Shown here: in pieces, positions 1 to 10,406 of the stretch | Position numbering within the stretch: the stretch's first letter is position 1 | How the letters are laid out: the number at the start of each line of letters is the position of its first letter | NCBI GenBank assembly: GCA_021234155.1 | Contig: JAJEKV010000022.1 | Location: 3,848,830-3,912,829, forward strand | Source of the DNA: Isoetes taiwanensis | Lineage: Eukaryota; Streptophyta; Lycopodiopsida; Isoetales; Isoetaceae | Length of the DNA stretch: 64,000 bases | Direction of reading: 5' to 3' | Notes under the pieces: model-generated | What the model saw: the letters and a program-made list of their open reading frames with translations, nothing else | Told to the model about the DNA's origin: nothing | The model's database searches: none | Position numbers and translations under genes: made by a program

Positions 1-564
1 TTAACAGAGAACAGGTCCAAGAGCTTAAGGATTACAGGAAGGCCGATTTTGAGGACTATACTACGTTCTTGGAGGAACACATAGTTATAAAGCCAGGAAA
101 AAATTGTCTAAAGAAGAGAGCAGGAATGAGGTTTGGAAGAGTGTGGAAGCCCATATATATGTCGGGTTGACAGATGAGGAGGCCAAAGTTGTAGCCGTAA
201 GTCACAACCTGGACAATGACTTCAGGTTGAAGATGAGCCTCATAGACAAAATTCGCTTCATGCACAGAGAATACATTGAGTTCAAGCAGTTGCATGGAGA
301 TGACTTTAAGAAGCAAAAGAACAAGCTCCAAGAACTTCGGGAGGCTTGTGTGACAGAATGCTATTTAAGTTACGACTCTGATAAGACGCCTATGATGGCG
401 GTAAAGCAGTATGACAACTACTTTCAACTTGCGTTCAGAGATGGCCAAGTAAGTATTTTCTCCTTTGTGTTTAAGTTTCTTACAATGTTTACTAGAATAT
501 GTGCATTTAAAGACATTTCTAACGCGTCCTGCATCGGTTTACATTTATAACGGGCAATGTCACT

Positions 565-690
565 GTATAAATTTATACCAGACCAGGACACTATATAAAT
601 TTATACCATTTTAAAACGCTGACGTTTAGAACCTCGGCCCACTACGGTATAAATTTATACGGAGGGCATGAACGGGATAAATTTATACCG
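565..690. repeat. GTATAAATTTATAC palindromes in intron 1 of the methyltransferase gene
   Basis: Four copies of the 14-bp palindrome GTATAAATTTATAC or one-to-two-base variants lie at about 565-578, 592-606, 647-660 and 675-689 inside intron 1 (449-773). Outer bases are often GG on the left and CC on the right, giving a 16-bp palindrome. The spacers between copies are unrelated. Confidence 0.85.
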
Positions 691-1786
691 TGGCCTCGCC
701 TCCCTAGATTTATTTGCTTCACAACTGCCTTAGCCATTAAGCTGCTAAGTTAACGGTCCTCAATTTTAAACAGGTGTGGGATCTGCAAGAAAGAATCTTC
801 TGCATGTTTGAAGATGGTGAACTTAAAGAGCAATCCAGCAGCGGTGGCACAAAACCAAAAAAAGTTTCTGAGTCCAAACAGAAAAACATGAGCATAGTGC
901 CATGGACACAATTACAGGGTCTGAAGAGCAAGAAAATATTTGTGCGGCTTCTTGAAAAAGTTGTTGCCAAAGAATTTACTCTCGACGAAATGGCTAAGAA
1001 CGTAAGTAGACTTTACTATGCACTGTACTCAATCCATCTCTAACTCTCTCCTTGGTTGCAGTCAGAAGGACATTGTCACATGCCAGTCGGAGTTAATGAA
1101 GCAACTGAATTTAGAAGACTGGGAGGAGTGCAAACTTCTTTACCCGACATGTACAACAGACAGTATAATACGAGAACGTGCTGTCAACTTTAGTGGCTGG
1201 GTGAGTTTGTGAGAAGAACTGCTTTGTGATTTTGTGCTTTTGTGCCTCTACCTTACTCCTTTATTACAGAACAAGAAGAAAGGTCTGCCAGCAGGCTTCT
1301 TGAATCTGGTTCGAAGGGCAAAAGAGGAAAGGCAAAGATTAAAAGCCATCGAACAGGGCAAGCAGGTAGCTGAAAGCAGTTCTGAGGGTGGCTACGAAAG
1401 ATTTACAACATATGGCCAGGACTGCTTGTACAAAGTTGTACATGGTGACTGCACCAAACTAGAGACACTGTTGGATAAGCAGAACTTCACATTGTGCATA
1501 GCAGACATTCCCTATGGTTTTAAGATCAAGGACAATGTATTTGATGATGAAGCCTTCACTCATGTGCAAGTAAAGGCTTTTTTGGATGGTCTAAAGGACA
1601 TCACGTTGTCTGCAAATTGGAGAGTCATAATCTTTCACTCCAATCTTCAAACGATGTCTGTGTTAAAACTCGTTTCATTGGTCTGCAACGCCGGCTTTGA
1701 AAATTGCATCTGGTAAGCCTCGATGTCGCTTGCTTTCTGTATTTTAAAAAGATTTTGCTGCACAAATTTACACTACAGTCCTTGAT

Positions 1787-1863
1787 GTATAAATTTATAC
1801 AGCAGGAACCCCGCGGTATAAATTTATACAGCAGGAGACCTGCGGTATAAATTTATACAGCAG
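1787..1863. repeat. GTATAAATTTATAC palindromes in intron 4 of the methyltransferase gene
   Basis: Three perfect copies lie at 1787-1800, 1816-1829 and 1845-1858 in intron 4 (1713-1909), spaced 29 bp apart, each followed by AGCAG. The regular spacing makes this a small tandem array. Confidence 0.85.
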
Positions 1864-2569
1864 ACCGTTTACCGTGTACTTTCGACTTACCGTGCTTTTT
1901 CTGCTCTAGGCTGAAGACAAACGTTAAGGGTCATGGTGGTGGTCCACGGTTAGTCAGCTGCTTCGAACATTTTCACATAGGCTACTACAGCGTTGACACC
2001 AAGAAGACCATGGTGCACTTTAACACTCAAGGTGAGAAGACCCCACCGTGCAATGCATTCCAATTCCCAGCCGTCTTGCAGAAGCTGAGAGACCCGCAGA
2101 GGCAAGGCGCTGTGGTGTCCCATTACCAGAAACCCCAAAGGCTAATCAACAACTGTTTTTCACACGGGATTTGGGTTTTGGATGCTTTTTTGAAGTGGTA
2201 CCCAAAGCTATATGCGCTCTTAGGGCTTAACGCGTGGTGTCGATTGACATTGGCCCAGACAAAATCAGCTTCATCAGGACTCGAATAAACTCCTGTGAGT
2301 CCTTTCCAGATGAAAATGAGGAATTAGGAGCGAAAAATGGTGCTGGGGATGTCAAAGGCACCTACACTGAAATCCAGCCTCCTATCACAGGAAGAAAAGA
2401 CGAGGAAGTGGAGTAGTTTGTAGACCTCGAACCAGTGGAGGTAGAGCCCCCCAAGGAGCCAGTTCCAGTGCCATTAGAATCAGAAGCAGGTGTCTCAGGC
2501 TTTGTGGCATCACAAGAAACAGAGCAAAAGAGAGATGGGAGCCCTATAGACTGGGAGGAACCTCCCGTC

Positions 2570-2623
2570 GTATAAATTTATACCGACATCTTTCAATTTC
2601 AAAATGTCGGTATAGATTTGTAC
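2570..2623. repeat. GTATAAATTTATAC palindromes at the 3' end of the methyltransferase gene
   Basis: One perfect copy at 2570-2583 overlaps the last sense codon and the TAA stop. A degenerate copy follows at about 2608-2623 (GGTATAGATTTGTAC). Confidence 0.7.
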
Positions 2624-3120
2624 GAGGTTCTGTAATTTATTTTCTCTGATATTCGCATTTAATGCCCTTTGTATTGTTTTGGAAATCCACTAAGAAAGTT
2701 AAAATGGATTCACTTATTCTGTCTCCAGCAATGTCTAATTATAGCAACTACCACTTCTTTTCCACATACTTTATTTTTTCTTTTTGTAAATTGCACTTTT
2801 AAGGCATTTTTAGATTTCTTGTACAAAAGGACACACTGCTTATGCTCCCTTTTTAACAACAATTCATTTGTTGGTTCTTCAATATTTGCTTTAACCTCCT
2901 CAAAACAGTCTCTTTTTTTTTTTTTTTTTCCAACACATTTCTATAAAAGTGCTACTTTTTATGGAATTTATTGATCACCAAGTGTTCAATAATCTTTCCT
3001 GCTCCCTTTTTTGTCTCTTTTTTGAACTTTCCAAAATTTTCAAGGGAATCTTTCAAACGCACTTCTTAAATAAGTGCGTTTCATTTTAAACCTTGTTTGG
3101 GGCGCTAGTCTCTTTTTCAC
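2624..3120. other. T-rich noncoding stretch after the methyltransferase gene
   Basis: No coding pattern is seen. The segment is T-rich and includes a T run at about 2911-2929. At 3041-3095 there is a hairpin of AAACGCACTT and AAGTGCGTTT, followed by CATTTTAAAC. That segment reappears inverted at 62338-62412. Confidence 0.5.
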
Positions 3121-3308
3121 ATGTTTTTTGTTCATGCACTCTTTTATTGTTATCCACCCTCGGGTGTTGCTATACTAATGTTTTCTTTTTCATCGGCATC
3201 ATGCCGCATTATACATGTTTTTTGTTCATGCACTCTTTTATTGTTATCCACCCTCGGGTGTTGCTATACTAATGTTTTCTTTTTCATCGGCATCATGCCG
3301 CATTATTC
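3121..3308. repeat. 94-bp tandem duplication, two copies
   Basis: Two near-identical 94-bp units begin with ATGTTTTTTGTTCATGCACT at 3121 and 3215. Each contains one CACCCTCGGGTG palindrome and a GGCATCATGCC palindrome-like element. Confidence 0.85.
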
Positions 3309-3420
3309 TCCACCTACGGGTGATGTTATTTATTTCCACCTCGAGGGTGACGCACATTTCTTTTAGCATGTTCGTTCTTCCACCAACTGGGTGACTGCTT
3401 TTCTCCACCCTACGGGTGAT
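3155..3420. repeat. Cluster of short CACC..GGGTG hairpins
   Basis: Six hairpin-forming elements of the form CACC(C)nnnGGGTG lie at about 3155, 3249, 3311, 3338, 3381 and 3406. Loop bases change (CTCG, TACG, TCGA, AACT, CTACG), while the arms CACC and GGTG are kept. Confidence 0.65.
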
Positions 3421-4700
3421 GCTATCTCCTCTTTTTGCTATGTAGTTTTGTTTTTCATATGTCCTCATCGCTCACATCGTTTTGGGTGCTTGTTGTTGTG
3501 CAGCTTGCTGTGTCACTGCCATGCACGTTTTGGTTCTATTTAACTAGTCACGGGTGTTTTCTCGGTGTTCTCTATTTTGCGTGCAGGTATTACGTCGTCT
3601 CGCAGGGTTCATTCCATTTTGCATTCGCCATCGATCCACCTCCTCCGATTCTCCAGGCAACACATTCAAGGTTGTTGGCGACCATTTCTCATTAGGGTTT
3701 TCCTCGAAAACCCAAAAGGGAGGGGGGAGGGGGAGGGGGAGGGGGAGGGAGGGAGGTTTATCCCGATGAGAAGTTGTCGCCATTATTCTTCTATACTGCA
3801 TGTGCACATTTCTTCTTTACGGGGTAGCTCGATATTGTTCCTATGGTCAGCTCCCCATCTCTATTATTCAAACATTTTATATTGCTGCTGTGATGAATGA
3901 CAAGCCTATCTATCGGCCGGTTTTGTGTCTCTTGTGAGTCCCTTCCCAGAATTGGTGATTAGGTTAAAAATGATTTTGTTTGAGTAAAAAAGGGAATGGA
4001 TATAATCTCCTAACCTCACTTCCTTCATCTACAATAAGTTGTGCTCGATAACACAAAGCCAAGCCCCAGTTATATAGAGGATGTGCATCTTGCCTACCAA
4101 CTGATAATGCCATTTTATATTTCCAACCTGCACCTACTGAGAGCTCTTCATACTATTCTGAGGCTTCCTGAAATGCTTTTTTGAGAGTAATCCTCTCCAC
4201 ATCTTCAATTTCCCATTGCTCATTTATCTCCTAAATTAGATTACTATCAGGTGTAGAATATTTGCGTTAGATGGAAGCATCCACCCAAAAGACCTTTATT
4301 CACTAGCCAACACAATAGATGAATTGCCAGAGAAAGGGAAGTCCTGATTTTCTAGCTGCAGTAGGAGCAGCCTTGCATCGCAGCCACAATAAGTGCAACC
4401 ATCAAAACGCGCTAGCTTGCTTCATACCATAGAGAATGTATGTCATCAAAAGTTTATCTCCTTGCCTTAAAGAACAATAGCCTAAAGAAAAAAAAAATTA
4501 CACCCTGTAACATACACCAAGATGAAATATGCTCAATAAAATGCAGATCAAACGCAGAGCTTGAAGTTGAGTAGAAAGAATCTATGGAAGGTTTTGGCAA
4601 AGAAAACTGTATTGAATATTCTCCCATAAAGGATCTCTGAAAAAAACAATTTAGAATTTAATAAGACCATCCTATCAATCCAGACGTATTTCTAAAATTA
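3421..4700. other. No gene recognised; contains a G-rich microsatellite
   Basis: Only short accidental frames are present. A (GGGAGG/GGGGGA)n tract lies at about 3716-3756. Confidence 0.4.
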
Positions 4701-4703
4701 TAC

Positions 4704-5076
4704 CTTGCTGAGAGCTTGCCAAGCGGATGTTGAGAACCAGCCTTGAAGGTATCTTGACTATAGATCATCCAATAACGAATAAGAAAGATTCAGTTGTATC
4801 ACGTTGTAGATCTCAGCAAGCACTACTTACCTCCAGAACCTGAACAATATGCATCTACCACAACCTGGTATATGTCGTAAGGTTAACTTTCAGGCTATTT
4901 TTTTAACATTTTACCTGCATAGCCTCGTCATCAACATCGTATGCCTCTGAACCATAAATCATGAGTTCACCATGAAGGGATTTTGCAGCAAAACTGTATG
5001 CAGGTCCATCTATATTTGAGTTTCGAGAGCCTAGTCGGGCACACTCTAAACACAAACCATACAACCGAACAATCAT
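4704..5076 (-). CDS. Three exons of an unidentified gene (partial)
   Basis: Reading right to left, an ATG at 5076 opens a 162-bp exon ending at 4915 with donor CAG|GTAAAA. A 34-bp exon (4864-4831) follows with acceptor ACCAG and donor GAG|GTAAGT, then a 54-bp exon (4757-4704) with acceptor CTATAG and donor CAAG|GTATAA. All three keep one open phase. The first exon encodes SFAAKSLHGELMIYGSEAYD and then an acidic VDDEAM stretch. I do not recognise the family. No further downstream exons could be assigned, so this may be a fragment of a host gene or a remnant. Consecutive matching splice phases are the main support; chance cannot be excluded for exons this short. Confidence 0.35.
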
Positions 5077-5160
5077 AGAGGCTCAAAGATGGTTGATGAG
5101 AAGGAAGGCGATGCAAAAGGCTATAAATACTCTGAGGGGGATCCCTCAACTAGCCTCAAG

Positions 5161-6483
5161 AAGCTGATTTATCTGCTAATCTCAAAATGTAGATAAATCG
5201 TACTTATTGAATATCTGCCAGGGCGGGGGCTCTCTAATTTTGTATTTGGTGGTAGTTTGATCCCAAAACTAATCTCTAGTGCATGGCAATTCCTTGCAGC
5301 TCTGTCTGTTGAATAAAACCCTGATCGTGCGGAAAGTCCTTTGCCATTTGAGGGTTGTATTGCCCAGGACCTGGAAGCAAAGACATACCAGGCAAATTGG
5401 CTTTGAAGGCATGGGCCTTGGGAGTTTCTACTCAATCAACTCGAGTATTAGAATCAATGCTAACATGTCTGGTCATTTGGTAGGCAAAAGCTCTATACTC
5501 TCTCATTATCTTCTTGCCGAAGCACCAATAGACCGATCCTAGGGCAAATCCCAGCCAAAGACCAAATGATGGATCCAGCATCCACTGATAGATGCAACCC
5601 TAGATCACAACCGTCAAATTAGGGCGTCATTGATAACAGACATATTGTATAGTTTTATTATATACGATTGGGTTCATTTAATAGAAAGGCAACAATTTCA
5701 GAAATTGCATGGAGGATCAAGTGGCAGCTTAGGAACTTAGTTGCACAGTGAAATTCAGAATTGCATGAAGGATTTAGGAACCCAACTGCATAGTGGAATT
5801 CAAGGTTCCTTGTCTATTGCATAAAGACAGGCAAACAAATGCCATAGATAAGAATCATTCAGCTCCATCAAATCGGCTCTCCATTCTTGTGAAGCGGCTA
5901 TTAAGAGGTGAATAAATCTAAAATAGAAAGATCTTAAGAGAAATCCAGGCAAATATTAAAAAGCCCACCATAGATTTGTAGGCGACTTCAAGCTTGGCAT
6001 GAGCCTCTACGTCGAAGAGTGCAAATAATAAATTATATAAATTATGTAATCTACCTCAGATACATATAAAATTTTAACGAAATTCGATACAAACCAGAGT
6101 TCACAAAGCCCTCTTCTCTTACCTAAGCATATCTGTTGTGCCCTCTTCCTTGTAGGAGAGGATGTTCCTATGCACTATGCCATGTTGTAAACTCTATTGT
6201 CGAAATGAGTTCTCTCGTTATTTGGATAGAATAAGCGTTACATGACGGGACAATTCAAGGGAGCACTTCTTCATGCATTTGATATCTACATCAATGTAGA
6301 ATTTTATACCAAATTATGAATGTTAATCCGTGCAATCATTCTGGAGTCAACCTGGCAATTACTACGTATGAACTTAAAATCATCGTCAACAATATACAAA
6401 AAAGGATAGAGTGATCAAATACCAGTCTACTAAACTTGACATATTAAACATTAGTACATATCATATATTTTAAGTTGTTCTTC
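5161..6483. other. No gene recognised
   Basis: AT-rich sequence without coding signal. A degenerate internal duplication is seen at about 5700-5810, where the phrase GGAACTTAGTTGCACAGTG recurs in altered form. Confidence 0.4.
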
Positions 6484-6610
<127 letters not shown>

Positions 6611-6633
6611 GGGTAAAAGTATGCTGGTGGGTA
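6611..6633 (+). repeat. Left terminal inverted repeat of the 7.7-kb transposon
   Basis: Starts GGGTAAAAGTATGCTGGTGG directly after the GATA array. It pairs with 14269-14291 at 22 of 23 positions. Confidence 0.9.
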
Positions 6634-6922
6634 TCAAAAGCATGCGTCCAGACGCATACTTATAGCAGGGTTTTAGCCCGCTTAAAGCACCCCTGCTTTT
6701 GCTTAATTTGGGTGCTGGTGGGTGTAATTGCCCGTCATTTTTTTCACGCCCTTCATGTACTCACACGTCCACCTCACCAACGAACCGTTAGGAAAATGAT
6801 TGTGGGATTTTGGCTGGATTTTCGCACGAGTGGTAATTCGATCGAGCCCAGAACTACTTCGATCTCATGGCCCGCGCAAATTCTCTCTCCAATTCACTTA
6901 TTCTCCCTCTCTCAGGAATTTC

Positions 6923-9900
6923 ATGGCGCTCTCTGATATTGGCCTGGAGGCAATCACACGTTTAGCATTGGATTTTCGGCCTGATGAATTCCAATACAGT
7001 GTTCCAGATTTGTTGGATGTCAATGCAACACAGGAAATATCGCGTGAAGATCCAGTTTCCTCTGCAATTTACAAGAAATTGGATGCAGAGAGAAAGAGAG
7101 AATATAGATTAAGGAATAAGATGAGAAAAGCAGCGGTTGAATGGGAAGATCCGAGCATGAGACGCAGGCAAGAAATAGCCAAGCTTGTAGTTGATTACTT
7201 CAACAAGCTCACCAAAAAGCATTCACCCGAACTCAAGGCCGATGTGATGAAGAGGGTGGTTCATCACCCCGAAATGGAAATCTTAGAACCTAGAATTTTG
7301 CCAAATCCAAAGGAGTGCAAGGCAGCGGGGGTGCTGCTCAACAACTTGAAACAGACAATGGCAGCCACAAAGAGGCAAAGGAACCATGATATTTGGAGAG
7401 CCTGGTGATGGCTTCTTCCACAAAATCGAGATGCAATTCCACTATGGCAGGGCTGTTAGGTACATCTAATTCTTGCTTTCATGCCTGTGCTTCTTTATAC
7501 TTTTAAGTGCCTGTATCTGCTGAGTGATGCTGGCTGGGATATGTTCATTGATTAATGTGCACTATTGCTTATGATAGGTTGCATGAGGTCAACAATTGCA
7601 ACTGCTGCATTAAGAAAATCGGACGACGTCCTTGGAAATGGTTCGTGGTCTTGCTTCCAAAGGAGGTTGAGGTGCGATTCTCTCACCCTGCTTGCAAGCA
7701 AAGTATAACAGAATTCTGGAAACAAAATAGCAGTCTCTCCTTGCAAGAAAGATGTTGTGAACACTGTTGGAGAGTCAGACTTCCGAATTTCTTATCCCTT
7801 GCATCTTATGGAGGTCACACAGGTATAAGTTTCCGTACAAAAGCTCCTTGCTATTATTGCATAAATATTTCTAACCAAAAGGCCACCATTCAGCTCCAGC
7901 TATTTCAACAATACAAAAAGGCAAATCCTGAACACCTTGTTTGCTTAAAGGCTTTCGAGAAGTTGAAGCCTATTTATGTAAAGAAAGTATCAGAAAGGGA
8001 AACCTGCTGTTGCATATACCATATGAAGTTGGAGTATGCCAGGGTAGCCCTGAATGCATTAAGGTCAGCGAAAACTGGATTTCATGGTGAAGAGTGCAAG
8101 TGCTGTTGCGAGATCTGTGGACCTGGTGAGAAGTGTCTGGCCAGCCAACATACGTATGACTCAACCAAATGAGCTCGAGGGTCTGTGGTTTGCAACAAGA
8201 GCGAGGGTGAAGAATGGTATAAACATGACTGCTTGATGCAGAAATGTCAGAAGTGTGGCATAAAAAGTCTTCCTAGATGTCCAAGAGAAAGAGAGAATCA
8301 TGAGTTCTTGCTTGAATGGAACACGTTTGAAAAGGTAATACTCTCTTTATTGCATGCTGAAACATGCTGCTATGTCCGTCATCCCTGAATAATCGCTTTT
8401 TGTGCTTTCAACTTGCGCTAATCTTCTGTTTTATGCTCTGAGACCTTGTTACGCATTCGGTGGAGACGTAAGAAGCCGGTGGAGTTGCAAACGCTAAGCA
8501 TTAAGGAAGTGCCGGTGGGCGCAGTAAAGAAAAGATCTAATGCCATCAAGAAGGGAAACAAAAGTAAGAAATCCAAGGTAGCTGGTGGGACAAGCCTGAA
8601 GCTGCAGCACAAGCCGAGAAGAAGGGAAACAAAAGTAAGAAATCCAAGGTAGCTGGTGGGACCACAAATCAAGCCGCAAAGACAAGACGAGACCTCAAAT
8701 GGCAAGGGGAAAAAAAAGAAAGGACCAAAGCCAGTCCTTAGATTGTCTTACAAGAGAACGGCAGTGAAGGATTTCATTTCATATCTGTGTTCCACATTGA
8801 AGGTATTCGTGCCACACAATTACAGGGCTAGATGGCAGGCCATGCAATTCCGGGGAGTTGCCCGGACAATATCCAAGATGGCACCATTGTTTCTGTAATT
8901 GATTTTGCAGAGAATTGCAGCATAAAAATACAAAGGGAGGTTCAAAGCTAGCATTGGCACAATGACCAGATAACAATTCTCGTCCACATCACGTATAAGA
9001 TGGACAACAGCTCTGGATCAGAAAGCTATTGAAGGAAACCCATTTTTACTTAAGTGATGACAAGATTCATGACACTCTTTTGTGCAAAGACTGCCTTAGA
9101 AAGCACAATTCATGGCTTGTATCAAATGGTGTAGAATTCTTCAGCATATAGTTTGGTCGATGGTTGTTCTAGCCAATTCAAATCCTGTTCGGCCATTCTA
9201 TTTCCTACCAAGATATCACCATGAGCTAGGGAAGGAAATAGTATGGAGTTTCTTTGGGACAGCCCATGGTAAGGGAGAGCACGATGGGCAGGGGGCAGTT
9301 CTTAAGGGTGCATTCACTAGAGAACAGCTCAAGTATGATGGAGTGAGATTTAGGGGTGCTGCTGATGCCTGTGAATTCGCTACTGTTGGAATGAAGGTGC
9401 CAAAGAATCGGGGACATCAAAAGGTAATATGCTTTACGTGCTTTCATCCGCTTTTATCCGGCCGCGGTAATGCCGGATTGTGCCTCAGATTGTCTCCGCG
9501 GAACCGCAATACTTGTTACTGGCTTTTTGCAGGCACTTCTGGTTAATTGGAAAGGATGATGTTGATAGGACAGACCAGGCTAGATCGCGCTGTGGTAGAA
9601 GGGACCAAGGAAATACAGCAAGATCGGACATACTTGGCCAAATCAAGCACAAGGGTGGCTCATAGAGGTTTAAGTTGTTTCTGTGGTAACTGTTTGAAAG
9701 GAAACTGATCATCTTGTGTGAACAAGCACAGGTTGAAGAATTGGAAATATGTTACACGAAAGCCAGATAAGTCTACTGGTGAAGGTATTGAAGACGAAAT
9801 CGATGAGGTATTTTTTGAAGGTGATGGAGAATGGCTTAGTGGAAACATAGAGGAAGGTGATAACTTTGCTGTTGTAGCCGAGGAGGGAAATCAGGAGAAT

Positions 9901-10194
9901 GCAGATTTCTATGTGGTGAAATGTGTTAAGTCGAGGCATATCCTTGACAGAATTGTCAAGGATAGCTGGGGTCAGACCTTCAATGTCGATGAACATGTGT
10001 TGGCTGGTTTGTACTATACTGTCTAGCCCGATGGTCGTTGGGAGCTACTTGAAGACAAAGGCCTGACCTTCCAGTACAGTCATCACGTATCAGCAAGCAA
10101 GTTTGAGATGAATCAGATTCCTGGCACCAACAGATTTTCCCTTGAACAGGCTACTCACCAGATGATCCTTGACAGTCTACCATATGAAGGTTGA
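6923..10194 (+). pseudogene. DDE-type transposase of the 7.7-kb element, decayed
   Basis: The ATG at 6923 starts a basic, helical N-terminal region (KKLDAERKREYRLRNKMRK). After an intron near 7460-7577 comes a cysteine-rich zone with LKPIYVKKVSERETCCCIYH, then a lysine-rich region (8500-8720). At 8915-9095 two motifs appear in alternate frames: VIDFAEN and HFYLSDDKIHD. Near 9150 comes DGCSSQFKS, and from 9226 FFGTAHGKGEHDGQGAVLKG. These five motifs in this order recur in uncharacterised transposon-type proteins of plants and animals, and the D residues of DFAEN, SDD and DGxxxQFK are candidate catalytic acids. The C-terminal part (9745-10194) has SFCGNC-like cysteines and DRIVKDSWGQTF. Several frame changes and stops, including one at 10024, show that this copy is disabled or badly sequenced. 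The transposase call rests on these motifs and on its place between matching inverted repeats. Confidence 0.65.
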
Positions 10195-10264
10195 ATATGC
10201 TTTGACCTAGTTGTTTTATCATTTTAACAGGTCTGTAGTTACTTGTTTACTTGTCTCAAATTTT

Positions 10265-10380
10265 GATGATTGTATTGGAGACAATGCTTGTGAGACAATG
10301 TTTGTAGTATTGGACTACTGTATTGGAGTATTTTAGTATTGGAGACAATGCTTGTAGTATTGGAGACAATGTTTGATATA
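10265..10380. repeat. Short tandem repeat between convergent genes
   Basis: The phrase TATTGGAGACAATG recurs about four times with TTTGTAGTATTGGA spacers. It lies in the gap between the 3' ends of the two transposon genes. Confidence 0.7.
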
Positions 10381-10406
10381 TATTACAGAAAATTATACAC
10401 TGAAAT

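Larger units (their letters stand above)
3..2575 (+). pseudogene. ParB-like / N4-N6 DNA methyltransferase-like gene, decayed, 5' end outside window
   Basis: Five exons join cleanly at GT-AG sites: to 448, 774-1001, 1066-1200, 1270-1712 and 1910-2575. Exon 1 encodes GLTDEEAKVVAVSHN, which resembles the helical part of ParB-type domains. Exon 4 has VVHGDC and then ADIPYGF, the position and form of the DPPY catalytic motif of N4/N6 amino-methyltransferases. Exon 5 has HYQKP and then VLDAF, matching the H-x-QKP and DPFxGSGT (SAM-binding) motifs, followed by VVSIDIGPDKISFIRTRI, the usual segment after the SAM loop. ParB-methylase fusions are familiar in bacteria and phages, where they modify DNA. 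The copy is broken: an A-run frameshift near 98-103, a frameshift and lost glycine loop near 2190-2205, and stops at 2228 and 2414. A Pro/Glu-rich tail ends at 2575, where the stop codon is supplied by a GTATAAATTTATAC palindrome. Family assignment is good; native activity is unlikely. Confidence 0.7.

Noticed and set aside
1-2575. Bacterial contamination as the source of the methyltransferase
   Set aside because: Four GT-AG introns in consistent phase and plant-type repeats in those introns argue against it.
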